From an uncultured Bacteroidota bacterium (GTDB taxonomy: Bacteria > Bacteroidota > Bacteroidia > JABEUT01), in the NCBI GenBank assembly GCA_903863935.1, contig CAIPDV010000022.1, forward strand, positions 1-50,002: a stretch of 50,002 nucleotides of DNA. Reading direction: 5' to 3'. This document shows positions 9,259 through 17,929 of this stretch, piece by piece; the stretch's first letter is position 1; every line of letters begins with the position of its first letter. Made by a program: the position numbers and the translations under genes. The notes under the pieces were generated by a model, which saw only the letters and a program-made list of their open reading frames with translations, was not told the DNA's origin and ran no database searches.

Positions 9259-9897
9259 ATGACTTTAACTGAGCGATACTCCTCTGTTAAGAACACCATC
9301 CCACCGGGAGTTGAACTAGTTGTTGTTTCCAAAAAACATACAGTAGAAGAAATTAAGCAGTTATATGATGCAGGTCATCGTCACTTTGGAGAGAACAAGG
9401 TGATGGAACTGATGGATAAAAAAGACCTGCTCCCCACTGATATACAATGGCATTTGATTGGCCACCTGCAGACAAATAAGGTAAAATATATTGCTCCTTT
9501 TGTGAGTCTTATTCAGTCTTTAGATAGTGCCAAACTTGCTGCTGAGATTGATAAACAGGCTAAAAAATGCAACAGGATAATAGATTGCCTTCTCGAAGTC
9601 TATATAGCCTCAGAAGAGACTAAATTCGGGTTTGATTTTACTGAGGCAGAAACATTCCTTACCAACGAGTTATCCAAGTTCCCAAACATAAGGATAACAG
9701 GGTTTATGGGAATGGCTACCAATACATCTAATATTGAACAGGTAAAACTGGAATTCAGGTCTCTTACCGATTTTTACAAGAAATACGAAAAGGCTTTGGC
9801 CCTAAAACACCTCTCAATGGGTATGACCAGCGATTACAAAATAGCAATAGAAGAAGGAAGTAACATGGTAAGGATAGGCAGTGCAATATTTGCTTAG
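9259..9897 (+). CDS. yggS: YggS family PLP homeostasis protein (PLPBP)
   Basis: This 212-residue protein is a fold-type III PLP-binding protein that buffers pyridoxal 5'-phosphate and affects amino-acid pools; it has no known catalytic reaction. Visible family motifs are VVSKKHTVEEI (the Lys that forms the Schiff base), HFGENKVMEL, WHLIGHLQTNK, LSMGMTSDYKIAIEEGSNMVRIGSAIF. The protein is slightly shorter than the usual 220-235 residues. A second, diverged copy of the last 25 codons lies 640 bases downstream (10535-10612), after a lipoprotein gene. That suggests that this copy arrived by recombination and displaced the resident gene. Confidence 0.93.
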   Translation: MTLTERYSSVKNTIPPGVELVVVSKKHTVEEIKQLYDAGHRHFGENKVMELMDKKDLLPTDIQWHLIGHLQTNKVKYIAPFVSLIQSLDSAKLAAEIDKQAKKCNRIIDCLLEVYIASEETKFGFDFTEAETFLTNELSKFPNIRITGFMGMATNTSNIEQVKLEFRSLTDFYKKYEKALALKHLSMGMTSDYKIAIEEGSNMVRIGSAIFA

Positions 9898-9923
9898 ATT
9901 TACCGAATAATTTCTTTACCAGC

Positions 9924-10532
9924 ATGTTTAATGCCTTTAAGAGAACTATTCTTTCTTTCTTTTTGCTGGCTTCCCTTTCCTTTCTTTTGGATTCCTGTTG
10001 GGCTATTAATGAAGGTAGAGGTTGGAATTATCCATCTAATCAACATCCCTTTGAAGATTTAAATAAATATAAAGAAACCGATATTGGTTTTGAAATTAAC
10101 GTTCACAGAAGGCAATTAGGCTTTCCTATACCACTTTTTTTCATTTTCTATTTTGATATCAGCAGAAAATACTTTATCCGTATAAACTTCAGTACGCATA
10201 ATACACATTATAACAGGATTGATTCTGTTAAATACGGCGTTTTCGACACGAAGGACAGTTTATTGTTTAAGGGGGTAATTAAGGGTGGAGCTAAAGGGGT
10301 TTTTAAAGACTATATTTCAGAAGCACAACGAGAATGGCATGGTTATCCACGTTTTCTTACAGCAAAAGTAAAAATGGGGCACCTGGATTTGAATAGATTT
10401 AAAGACTTGAAAAATTTAAAAATGAATATCGCTATTTACGGCATTGCGGATAGCTCTAAGTGCTTTAGCAAGACTATTGATTCAATACCCATTTCAAACA
10501 TAAAAGGCGTTTATTATGATGCAGCCGATTAA
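9924..10532 (+). CDS. putative lipoprotein of unknown function
   Basis: This 202-residue protein has an N-terminal hydrophobic stretch (TILSFFLLASLSFLL) ending in LLDSC, an acceptable lipobox with Cys near residue 26, so it is probably a lipoprotein. The remainder is mixed alpha/beta, rich in Tyr, Phe and Asn, with no motif I recognise. It begins 26 bases after yggS. A yggS 3' remnant starts two bases after its stop, so the gene sits exactly between two yggS ends. It likely travelled together with yggS. I cannot assign a function. Confidence 0.65.
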   Translation: MFNAFKRTILSFFLLASLSFLLDSCWAINEGRGWNYPSNQHPFEDLNKYKETDIGFEINVHRRQLGFPIPLFFIFYFDISRKYFIRINFSTHNTHYNRIDSVKYGVFDTKDSLLFKGVIKGGAKGVFKDYISEAQREWHGYPRFLTAKVKMGHLDLNRFKDLKNLKMNIAIYGIADSSKCFSKTIDSIPISNIKGVYYDAAD

Positions 10533-10534
10533 AA

Positions 10535-10612
10535 ATGACTAGCAATTACAAAGTTGCAATAGACGAAGGCAGCAACATGGCAAGGATAGGGAGCGCGATA
10601 TTTAATGAATAG
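10535..10612 (+). pseudogene. remnant: 3' end of a second yggS
   Basis: Twenty-five codons read MTSNYKVAIDEGSNMARIGS... and stop at TAG. They align with the last 25 codons of the intact yggS (MTSDYKIAIEEGSNMVRIGS...) with mostly synonymous base changes, so it is a diverged homologue rather than a recent duplicate. No start or upstream part of the gene remains. It is best read as the tail of the original resident gene after allele replacement upstream. Confidence 0.85.
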
Positions 10613-10690
10613 TATTTCTCTGTGCAACTTGGTGTCGAAAGGATTTTAACACAGAGGTCGCAGAGTTTAAAGAGTTTCACAGAGAATATT
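10613..10690. repeat. CACAGAG-rich inverted repeat
   Basis: TATTTCTCTGTG near 10612 is answered by CACAGAGAATA at 10678-10688, with another CACAGAGGTCGCAGAG between them. It overlaps the last codons of the minus-strand gene at 10677 and probably acts as a transcript-end hairpin for both directions. Confidence 0.5.
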
Positions 10691-11300
10691 TATAAAACTG
10701 AAAAGATACTCCGAACAAAACACCCCACAAAAATTCAGGCGGTGCTATGTTTCCAGGATATTGAATAATTTCATAACTACTTTCCGGCACATAATAAATG
10801 TAAGGCTCTGCAAATAATTTGATCTTACTGTTACAACTCCATTCTGCCCCGAGCCCAAGGCGGGAAAAGAGAAATGAATGCCGGTAGTAATTGTAGTGAG
10901 TTACATGAGAATTATTTGATTGATTCAATGGAATAGGAATATCGATGATATCGAGCGAGATATAGGAATCCCACTTCTTTCTGACAATAAAATTATAGCC
11001 TATCGTAAACGGAATAGTCAGGTTTGAATAAATGCTTGTATCCGCATACCTTCCTCCCATTGAATACCTTACTTCAAGGTTATAGTCGGTAGGTATATCA
11101 CTTTCCACCCCAATCTTCACATTCACTCTTTTATCTGAAACCGCCAATAAAACCCCTGCAAGAGCCGTGCGGTGAGAACCACTAAATAATGGAGAACCAA
11201 CCAATTGAACAGAGCAATGAACTAATGAATCTTTCTGAGAACTTGTCTTAATAGCTGAAAATGAGAGAAATATGACTATAAAATACTTCCGGAACCTCAA
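10677..11300 (-). CDS. putative outer membrane beta-barrel protein
   Basis: This 207-residue protein has a signal peptide (YFIVIFLSFSAIKTSSQ) followed by short amphipathic strands rich in Tyr, Ser and Gly (YSMGGRYADTSIYSNLTIPFT, RLGLGAEW, FAEPYIYY) and a terminal aromatic strand (FGVSFQFYKYSL). This is the look of a small barrel such as outer-membrane protein W or DUF3575-like proteins, but I do not recognise a specific family. The only reasonable start is TTG at 11300. It stands alone, divergent from tRNA-Gln. Confidence 0.55.
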   Translation of the reverse strand: MRFRKYFIVIFLSFSAIKTSSQKDSLVHCSVQLVGSPLFSGSHRTALAGVLLAVSDKRVNVKIGVESDIPTDYNLEVRYSMGGRYADTSIYSNLTIPFTIGYNFIVRKKWDSYISLDIIDIPIPLNQSNNSHVTHYNYYRHSFLFSRLGLGAEWSCNSKIKLFAEPYIYYVPESSYEIIQYPGNIAPPEFLWGVLFGVSFQFYKYSL

Positions 11301-11370
11301 TTTTTTGAACTTTTTTAAAGATTAAAACATTGTTATGGCCCTTAACCCTAAGTACAATAATAATAATTTT

Positions 11371-11378
11371 TATCTTTG
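11371..11378 (+). promoter_or_regulatory. -7 promoter element for tRNA-Gln
   Basis: TATCTTTG, a perfect TAnnTTTG match, 33 bases before the tRNA 5' end. No clear -33 TTG is present. Confidence 0.6.
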
Positions 11379-11410
11379 CACCCCTTTTGAAAAAAAGGAT
11401 ACTGCTAGAT

Positions 11411-11483
11411 TGTCCGATGGTGTAACTGGCAACACGTCTCCCTTTGGAGGAGAAGAGTCCTGGTTCGAGCCCAGGTCGGACAA
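11411..11483 (+). tRNA. tRNA-Gln (anticodon UUG)
   Basis: The cloverleaf folds with acceptor TGTCCGA/TCGGACA, D-stem GTG/CAC, anticodon stem TCTCC/GGAGA with loop CTTTGGA (anticodon TTG), and T-arm with loop TTCGAGC. The discriminator base is A and CCA is not encoded. It is flanked by its own promoter element and a strong terminator, so it is a single-gene transcript. Confidence 0.95.
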
Positions 11484-11485
11484 CT

Positions 11486-11512
11486 TAAAAAGCCCCTAAT
11501 CAGGGCTTTTTT
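11486..11512 (+). terminator. rho-independent terminator after tRNA-Gln
   Basis: AAAAAGCCC, a seven-base loop, then GGGCTTTTTT. The T-run follows the stem on the plus strand. Confidence 0.85.
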
Positions 11513-11613
11513 CATTTTTGATATTGTCACCTCTTTATTGTAAGGCGCAACTTTTATTTGTTTTTGTATTTTATTATTTTTGTATTTTTTATTGGTAACG
11601 AATGGGAAATAAA

Positions 11614-12710
11614 ATGCCAGCCAAATTATTTTCTTGTAGCTCAATTTTAGGCATTTTATTATTTGCCTCATGTTCCAAGTATACCTATACTCCCACTCCT
11701 ACTCCGCCTCCATCATATTACGATTACGTAAACCAGGGCATAGTATATAATGGCAATCTAGTGGTAGCCGGTGGATTTAATTCGGGTTTGTTTAATGGTG
11801 CGCATAGTATTGCAATGTGGGACGGCTCAAGCTGGCAGTCTTTAGGAGAAGGTGTTAGCGGACCGGGTTATAGCTCCGGAGGCAAAGGAGCTCAGGAAGG
11901 AGACGGATACAGCCCTGTTAAGGCACTAGCAATTTATAATGGAAATCTTATTGTTGCCGGCTCATTCAATTCTGCCGGTGGTGTGGCTGATTCTTCCATA
12001 GCACAATGGGATGGTTCTAATTGGTCTAAAGTAGGTAAAGGATTTGTTGGCACGATAACTTCATTAGCAGTTTACAATGGTAAACTCATTGCGGCTGGGT
12101 CTTTTAGTCAAATTGGTAATGCTTATGTATATTCAGTTGCAGAGTGGGATGGAACGAACTGGTCGGCGTTAGGGAGCGGTTTTTTTTGGGATACATCACC
12201 TCATTGGCTGTATATAACGGGAACTTGTTTGCTGCTGATTATGGAATGGTTGAAGAATGGAATGGAACCTCCTGGATACAAATTGATTCAGTTGGAGGCG
12301 AAATTGAATATCTACTGCCTTCTAATGGATCCTTAATGGCAAAAACATCTGAGGGTAATTACATAAGAGTATGGAATGGTTCCACCTGGTCCATCTCAAA
12401 TACTATGGGCTTATTTTATCCTTTTCCTAGTTCTCAGTCGATTGTTTACAATAATGAATTAATATATACTAATGTGAGAGATTCAACCATTGACCAATGG
12501 AATGTTACAAGTTCGAATTCTTTTGGAAAGCTTACAGGGTACAAACCATTACTTTATAAGATTGATGGCAGTATTGCCCCATTTTTGACCCCGCTTTGCA
12601 CATATAATGGAAACCTGATTGTAGGCGGGTGGTTTAGTTCTATCAGCGGAACAACCGTGAGCAATGACCTTGCCCAATGGAACGGGAGTTCATGGTCACC
12701 ATTCCCTTAA
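11614..12710 (+). CDS. lipoprotein with WDG/YNG propeller-like repeats, frame broken at a T8 run
   Basis: The first part (11614 to about 12187) starts MPAKLFSCSSILGILLFASC, a lipobox, followed by a Pro/Thr linker and repeats of ITSLAVYNGKLIAAGSF...IAQWDGSNWSKVGKG. The repeat pattern continues in another frame from about 12186 to 12710 (YITSLAVYNGNLFAA... to LAQWNGSSWSPFP). The break is at a run of eight T (12180-12187); one more T would restore a single frame of about 365 residues. It could be a sequencing error, a phase-variable tract, a -1 programmed slip or a true frameshift. The repeats resemble Kelch-like or GLPGLI-type propeller blades of surface lipoproteins. No enzyme motif is visible. 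Confidence 0.65.
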
Positions 12711-12714
12711 CGAG

Positions 12715-13353
12715 TTACTTAAATTTCGGAGAGTTGAACCCTGCTTTGAAACTGAAAACGGGAGTTACATACCATATATACCCGTTATAGTTTCCAAGTC
12801 CGGGTCCCGCCGTAAGATTAGTAACCGAAGTTACATCGAAATTCCTTAGGCGGTCATGCAGCCCAAGCCCTACAGAAAAGTCAAGATGATACCAGGAATT
12901 TTTACCGATTATTATACCCTCTGATATGTCTAATCCAACCACATTGGTTTTTTCATTCATGGTATACTCAAGTGAGTTGTCCCCATTGTAGGCATCTGTA
13001 AAGTTGACATTATTAAACCATTCATGTTTGTACATTGCCTGTGCCGATATGTATCTCTTCGGATGATTACGTATAAAGTGCTTATAATTCACTCTGAATG
13101 CCTCCCCCTGATATACAAGCCCCGGAAAGCTATATTGTCCGTTCGCAAAGGGGTTGTCTGAATATAATTGGCCGGGATAAATTTTAGCTGCATTAATTTC
13201 GATAACAGAACCATTCCACCTAAATCCAATACCAATATTGGGTTGGTAAAGTATATATTGGGCTACATCAGTAGTAATTGAAAACTCCTTAATGGTATCA
13301 CGTATCTGTGCCCGGGAATTACAAAAAATAAGTATTGAGGCGGAACGTTTCAT
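12715..13353 (-). CDS. putative outer membrane barrel protein, signal peptide unclear
   Basis: This 212-residue protein is rich in Tyr, Asn, Phe and Gly with alternating strand patterns (IGFRWNGSVIEINAAKIYPGQ, YHLDFSVGLGLHDRL) and a terminal aromatic strand (YVTPVFSFKAGF). It looks like an outer-membrane barrel but I recognise no family. The N-terminus (MKRSASILIFCNSRAQIRD) is a poor signal peptide, so the gene may have lost its original 5' end or start elsewhere. It converges on the 11614-12710 gene with only four bases between stops. Confidence 0.55.
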   Translation of the reverse strand: MKRSASILIFCNSRAQIRDTIKEFSITTDVAQYILYQPNIGIGFRWNGSVIEINAAKIYPGQLYSDNPFANGQYSFPGLVYQGEAFRVNYKHFIRNHPKRYISAQAMYKHEWFNNVNFTDAYNGDNSLEYTMNEKTNVVGLDISEGIIIGKNSWYHLDFSVGLGLHDRLRNFDVTSVTNLTAGPGLGNYNGYIWYVTPVFSFKAGFNSPKFK

Positions 13354-13420
13354 TAATGGATAATGATTAATACATAATACAAATATAAAAATTTCTCTTC
13401 CCCCCGTTTTAAACCCTCTC

Positions 13421-13428
13421 TATATTTG
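13421..13428 (+). promoter_or_regulatory. -7 promoter element for the 13464 gene
   Basis: TATATTTG, a perfect TAnnTTTG match 36 bases before the ATG. No good -33 element. Confidence 0.6.
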
Positions 13429-13463
13429 TACAATCCAACAACAAACCAATAAATAAAAACCCT

Positions 13464-13739
13464 ATGAAAAAATCACTATTAGCAGCTATTGTAATTGTAG
13501 CGTTTGCAAGCGGCATTTTTGCTACCACTGCATTCACCAGTATTGAAAAACAAAACGAAGGTAAAATGCACCCCCGTATTGAAAAAGCCATTGACCAAAT
13601 GGAAGATGCCATGGATTATATGGAGCATGCTTCCTGGAATTTTGGCGGCCATAAATTAGTAGCTATGAGAGATACCCGGCTGGCAATTAAATCGTTGAAA
13701 GAGGCATTGGGCTATCGCTACAAGGAGGATAAGAAATAG
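13464..13739 (+). CDS. small exported helical protein
   Basis: This 91-residue protein has a signal peptide (MKKSLLAAIVIVAFASGIFA, cleavage near TTAF) and a mature part that is almost all helix (IEKAIDQMEDAMDYMEHASW, RDTRLAIKSLKEALGY). The pattern of regularly spaced Met, His and acidic residues resembles small periplasmic metal or stress proteins, but I do not recognise the family. It has its own promoter element and a strong terminator, so it is monocistronic and likely well expressed. The function is unknown. Confidence 0.72.
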   Translation: MKKSLLAAIVIVAFASGIFATTAFTSIEKQNEGKMHPRIEKAIDQMEDAMDYMEHASWNFGGHKLVAMRDTRLAIKSLKEALGYRYKEDKK

Positions 13740-13761
13740 TTTTTCCGCTAAGTTAAAATGG

Positions 13762-13790
13762 GGTTTCACTTAATTGTGAAACCTTTTTTT
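13762..13790 (+). terminator. rho-independent terminator
   Basis: GGTTTCAC, six-base loop, GTGAAACC, then seven T. It ends the 13464-13739 transcript. Confidence 0.9.
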
Positions 13791-13839
13791 ATTCCAGTTA
13801 CATCGTATAATTTCCATGTTTTCCTGTTGACTTAAATAG

Positions 13840-13847
13840 TAGTTTTG
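13840..13847 (+). promoter_or_regulatory. -7 promoter element for the SPOR-like gene
   Basis: TAGTTTTG fits TAnnTTTG and lies 18 bases before the TTG start at 13866, supporting that start. Confidence 0.5.
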
Positions 13848-13865
13848 TATTTATAAGTTTCTTCC

Positions 13866-14231
13866 TTGAAAACACGAATAGCTTTATTATTTTCTTTACT
13901 GTTTACTCTTGTCTGCACCCCGGGATATTCACAAAAAAAGGATAGTGCTACGATCCCTAATTTGGTATACCGAATTCAAATAGGAACTGTAAGCATTAAA
14001 CCGAAAGCCCAATTCTTATTAAAGCGTTATCATATAACCGATGAACCCTTTCTGGAGGTGGAGAATGCTTCCACCGTAAAAGTGATGGTTGGCAGTTATG
14101 CAAATTATAGTTCGGCCAATGAACGACTAACTGAATTGAAAAAGAAAGGTATTAAAGGGGCTTTTATTGCTCCATATTATAAAGGGAAGAGAGTGAGTTT
14201 GCAGGAGGCTGCAACACATTCGCAGGAATAG
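13866..14231 (+). CDS. SPOR-like domain protein
   Basis: This 121-residue protein has a signal peptide (IALLFSLLFTLVCTPGYSQ) and then one SPOR-like fold. VYRIQIGTVSIKP opens it, and VKVMVGSYANYSSANERL..LKKKGIKGAFIAPY closes it at about residues 70-105. SPOR domains bind denuded peptidoglycan glycans, often at the division site. The start codon is TTG; there is no ATG upstream in frame, and the promoter element is close. The protein is short, consisting only of the exported domain. The call is based on the fold pattern and is moderate in certainty. Confidence 0.65.
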   Translation: MKTRIALLFSLLFTLVCTPGYSQKKDSATIPNLVYRIQIGTVSIKPKAQFLLKRYHITDEPFLEVENASTVKVMVGSYANYSSANERLTELKKKGIKGAFIAPYYKGKRVSLQEAATHSQE

Positions 14232-14238
14232 AATAATT

Positions 14239-15981
14239 CTATCGGTGCTCGGTATGCCCTATTCCGTTTTCGTACTTCACTTTGCGTTCCACGTTTCCAT
14301 TCTTGTCGTAGAATATCCATTCACCCACCGACACACTTCTTTCGGTGCCGTTCTTTTCCTTAACAAGCGTATAGTCTGAGGTACTCGAAACTTTCGAATC
14401 TGGGAAATAATTGGTGCATTTGCCGGATGGCAGCCCATTTGTAAGCATTTGTTTTTGCATGAGTACACCCGTTTCATAATAAAAACACCATTCCCCGTCA
14501 AGCTTATCTTTTTTGTAATTCCCTTCCTGAATTTTAATCCCTGTAGGTTGCAGAATAACCCAGTGCCCATCCTGCAGATCTTTATGGAAGTCTCCTTCCC
14601 TTTGCAGCGGACCTTTTTCATAATAATATTTCCAGTGGCCTTCTTTTAAGTTATTTGTCCGGGTTCCTTCGTATTTCAGTTTACCGTTGTCGTACCAGCC
14701 TTGCCAGCTGCCTTCCATACTTCCAGACTTATAACTGCCTTCATCTTCTTCCTTTCCATTTATATACCACGATTTCCACAAACCTTCTTCCTTATTATCC
14801 AAATAATTTCCCTGTTCGCTCATTTGCGCGTTGCGATACCATAACGTACAAAGCCCGTTTAATAAATTGGCTTTAAAATGAACTTCTTTCAGCTTTACAC
14901 TACTGCTGTCGTAATAATAGGTCCAGAGGCTGTCCTGCATGTCATTTTTAAAATAGCCTTTCACAGTAGTGTCACCACTAGATTGAAAATATATCCAATA
15001 TCCTTCTCTTTTTTTATTGTGCATATCTCCGGAGGTCTGGGCTTTTCCGTTTTCATAGTACCATATCCAGTGTTTGTCTTTCTCACCATTTGTAAAGAAG
15101 CCTTTGGCTTTTATTCCTCCACCGCGGAACCAGGCAGTATAACTGCCATTCTGCCTGCCACCTGCAAACATGGCTTCGTTGTCTTCGCTTCCATCGGAAA
15201 AATTTGTTTTCCATAAACCTTCCTTCAAACCATTTACATATTTGCCTGTTGCCTGAACAACCCCACCAGGATAATAAACCGTAATAGTTCCATTACCATT
15301 CGAAACTGTTTTCTTTCCTTTAGGATCGTAATATTCATCCATGTAAGTAAGGCTGTCAGCATGCCTAACCACATCTTTCAGCTTGCCCGTTTCATACCAT
15401 TCCTGCCATTTGCCTGCTGCTTTATCATCCTGAAAATCTCCTTCGCTTTCTTTATTTCCATTTTCAAACCAGGAAGTATAGTGGCCTTCTTTCTTGCCTT
15501 TTACAAACGAGCCCTGGTTTTTTATATTTCCGTTATCATAGTAATAGGTCCAAAGGCCTTCTTTTTTATCTTTTACGTAGTGGGTAACACTGGTAAGTTT
15601 TCCACCAGTGCTCCATGATTTCCAAACTCCGTCCTTCAAGTTTTCAGAAAAGGAGTTTACCATGTCGGTATCTCCGTTGGAGAAGAAAAATACAAATGAA
15701 CCATTGGCTCGTCCATGGTGATAATACCTTATTGAACGCTCTACCCCGCTTTCATAATAGTTTCTCCAAGTGCTGTCTTTTTCCCCTTTCTTAAAAAATC
15801 CTGACTGGTCTAACTGCCCGTTTTTGTACCACAGCTTGAAAGAACCATGTTGCATACCATTCAGGAAATTGACCTCGCTTTTTTTAATTCCGGCAGCACT
15901 GTCCCAATACTCTATCACTGGCTGGGAGAAGCCCGTAAGGGAAATGAGAAAGAAACAAATAAACAACAAATGTCTTTGCAT
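14239..15981 (-). CDS. secreted MORN_2 (YwqK-type) repeat protein
   Basis: About 580 residues: signal peptide MQRHLLFICFFLISLTGFSQ, then more than twenty tandem MORN_2 repeats of about 23 residues with the core G.W..YYENGK....G.F..G..DG. Well-formed units are GLWTYYYDNGNIKNQGSF and GHWKYYYEKGPLQREGDF. Such repeats form elongated beta-hairpin ribbons. In Bacteroidota they occur in exported proteins, and the database label YwqK antitoxin does not imply a toxin partner here. I chose ATG at 15981 because the upstream codons spoil the signal peptide. The function is unknown; a structural or binding role is inferred. Confidence 0.8.
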   Translation of the reverse strand: MQRHLLFICFFLISLTGFSQPVIEYWDSAAGIKKSEVNFLNGMQHGSFKLWYKNGQLDQSGFFKKGEKDSTWRNYYESGVERSIRYYHHGRANGSFVFFFSNGDTDMVNSFSENLKDGVWKSWSTGGKLTSVTHYVKDKKEGLWTYYYDNGNIKNQGSFVKGKKEGHYTSWFENGNKESEGDFQDDKAAGKWQEWYETGKLKDVVRHADSLTYMDEYYDPKGKKTVSNGNGTITVYYPGGVVQATGKYVNGLKEGLWKTNFSDGSEDNEAMFAGGRQNGSYTAWFRGGGIKAKGFFTNGEKDKHWIWYYENGKAQTSGDMHNKKREGYWIYFQSSGDTTVKGYFKNDMQDSLWTYYYDSSSVKLKEVHFKANLLNGLCTLWYRNAQMSEQGNYLDNKEEGLWKSWYINGKEEDEGSYKSGSMEGSWQGWYDNGKLKYEGTRTNNLKEGHWKYYYEKGPLQREGDFHKDLQDGHWVILQPTGIKIQEGNYKKDKLDGEWCFYYETGVLMQKQMLTNGLPSGKCTNYFPDSKVSSTSDYTLVKEKNGTERSVSVGEWIFYDKNGNVERKVKYENGIGHTEHR

Positions 15982-16100
15982 AATTCGGGATGATATCATG
16001 AACACAAAGTTATAATGGAATACCTGCCTAAAAGATACAGGAAAAAAATATTTTAAACAAAATGAACCTTATAACCTTTTACAATCTTCTGCTGAAAAAG

Positions 16101-17357
16101 TTACTCATACCGCAGTGCTTCAATAGGGTCGAGCCTGGATGCCTTAATGGCGGGATAGATGCCGGAAATTATTCCAACAACCAGGCAAATAATAACAGCG
16201 GTTCCTATCCACATCCAGGGAATTATAAATCCTATTCCGAATTGCAATGCAATTAAATTCCCTATAACTAAACCGAATAATATTCCCAGTATTCCACCCA
16301 TTTGAGATATTACAATGGCTTCAATTAAAAACTGGTTTCGAATAATTTGTTTAGTTGCCCCGAGCGATTTCCGGATACCAATTTCAGTAGTGCGTTCAGT
16401 TACCGAAACAAGCATGATATTCATTAATCCTATTGCTGCACCAAGTAATGTTATCAGTCCAATTACTGTTGCACCAATGGTTAGTGTTGACATTTTACTA
16501 ATCAAAACATTTGAAAGGTCGTCGCTTTTAAACACACCAAAATCTTCTTCATCACCAATTTTATCGCGGCGAATGACCCTGAAGGTTCCTTTTGCTTCAC
16601 TTATTGCAGCATCAATTAAGTTAGGATTATGAACAAGAATACTTATAGTAAATGTCATGTCGCCCACATCAATTAAATGTGAATAAGAACGGACAACTTC
16701 AATTGGTAGCAGAGCAACCCTGTCGCCTCCAAAACCAAAACTATTGCCTTTTGATTGAAGCACTCCAATAACGCGGTAATCGCCAGCCTCGCCAATACTT
16801 ACCACTTTATCAATGGGATCTTCCAGCTTTTTAAATAATGCCTTTGCAATATCCTGTCCAATAATAATTACACGTCTCCCATCCTTCACTTCTTCGGGAG
16901 AAAAATTCCTGCCTTTGCTCAATGTGTATCCAGAAGTGACTATAAAATTCTGGTCAGTTCCATCCACTTCAACATTAGGGTCTGTTTTTTCTTTTCCATA
17001 TTTAACGGTTGCAATGTCCGAAGCATCATTGGTTATTGACACTTCAGCCGGAAAAGTATATTGTTGAGAAAACTTTACCGCTTCATCGTATGATATGTTT
17101 CGGTAAACCTTCGGACGTTTCCCTTTATGCCCTATTCGTATGGAAGCATCCCTGTTACGGATGGCAAATGTGTTGGCTCCCATGCTGGAAAAATTGCTGT
17201 TGATGGCTTGCTTCATCGCATCAATGGATGTAAGAATTGCTACCAAAGCAGTGATACCTACTGCTATAATAATAATAGTAAGGATGGTACGAAGCAGTTG
17301 CCCCCTGACAGAGGAAAGAGCGATACCAAGATTTACTTTAAACAGTCCGGATGCCAT
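16101..17357 (-). CDS. MacB/FtsX-like ABC transporter permease
   Basis: About 418 residues with the MacB architecture. One membrane helix lies near the N-terminus ([20 protein letters not shown]), then a periplasmic MacB_PCD-like domain (about 60-270, [32 protein letters not shown]). The FtsX core follows with three helices ([58 protein letters not shown]) and the signature [15 protein letters not shown] before them. It would export a substrate or transmit force with an ATPase partner. No ATP-binding gene is adjacent. ATG at 17357 is preferred over the upstream TTG. Confidence 0.88.
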   Translation of the reverse strand: MASGLFKVNLGIALSSVRGQLLRTILTIIIIAVGITALVAILTSIDAMKQAINSNFSSMGANTFAIRNRDASIRIGHKGKRPKVYRNISYDEAVKFSQQYTFPAEVSITNDASDIATVKYGKEKTDPNVEVDGTDQNFIVTSGYTLSKGRNFSPEEVKDGRRVIIIGQDIAKALFKKLEDPIDKVVSIGEAGDYRVIGVLQSKGNSFGFGGDRVALLPIEVVRSYSHLIDVGDMTFTISILVHNPNLIDAAISEAKGTFRVIRRDKIGDEEDFGVFKSDDLSNVLISKMSTLTIGATVIGLITLLGAAIGLMNIMLVSVTERTTEIGIRKSLGATKQIIRNQFLIEAIVISQMGGILGILFGLVIGNLIALQFGIGFIIPWMWIGTAVIICLVVGIISGIYPAIKASRLDPIEALRYE

Positions 17358-17424
17358 ACAGGGTTTTGTTCCCTGCAAAGTTAATTTCTTTTCCCAAAGG
17401 GATTCATTCCATCAAATGAAGCAC

Positions 17425-17922
17425 CTAACGGGGGCCCATATCATCGTCTTCAGAGTTTCTCCCATTCCGTTCCCTGCGTTGCTTAAGCTGGTTTAAAAGA
17501 TACCGCTTAAATCCATCCTCAGCAACGAAGAATTTGGCCACTTTGCGGATGGGAATAACATTTTGGAATTTTGTTACATATTCCTTACGTATATCTAATT
17601 GCTTGGTTTCAATATCGGTTTCAGCAGCTATTAATTTCTTAACATCCTCTTCACTCATATTATCCATTCCGCCGGCTTTTTTAACGCTTTCAATATTATC
17701 CATGCGCTGTTTGCGGAGTTCTTCCATAGCTGCCTTATACTGATTATAAACCGGCCAGAATTTCTGAGCTTCTTCAGGTGTAAGATCTAATTTTTGTGTT
17801 ATATATGCAATATGCATGGTTTCAAGTTTATCCTTTCGGTCCTGCTTATCCTGGGCAAAAAGAGTAAAGGGAATTAGCAGCAATAAGGATAGTAATAAAC
17901 GGGTGGTATGTTTTGGCTTCAT
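17425..17922 (-). CDS. periplasmic Spy/CpxP-like helical protein
   Basis: About 165 residues. It has a signal peptide (RLLLSLLLLIPFTLFAQ) and a long helical mature part, with LDLTPEEAQKFWPVYNQY echoing the LTxxQ-type helix of Spy/CpxP chaperones, followed by repeated charged heptads and a C-terminal RRERNGRNSEDDD tail. It lies last in an operon with an ECF sigma factor and a membrane protein. Its start is taken at ATG 17922, which just avoids overlap with the preceding gene's stop at 17930. Similar trios occur in Bacteroidota as envelope-stress modules. A chaperone or sensor role is inferred. Confidence 0.68.
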   Translation of the reverse strand: MKPKHTTRLLLSLLLLIPFTLFAQDKQDRKDKLETMHIAYITQKLDLTPEEAQKFWPVYNQYKAAMEELRKQRMDNIESVKKAGGMDNMSEEDVKKLIAAETDIETKQLDIRKEYVTKFQNVIPIRKVAKFFVAEDGFKRYLLNQLKQRRERNGRNSEDDDMGPR

Positions 17923-17929
17923 GTTAGAA

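Noticed and set aside
14239-15981. Antitoxin of a toxin-antitoxin system (YwqK label)
   Set aside because: The gene is a long exported MORN_2 repeat protein with no toxin neighbour, so the database label does not apply in function.
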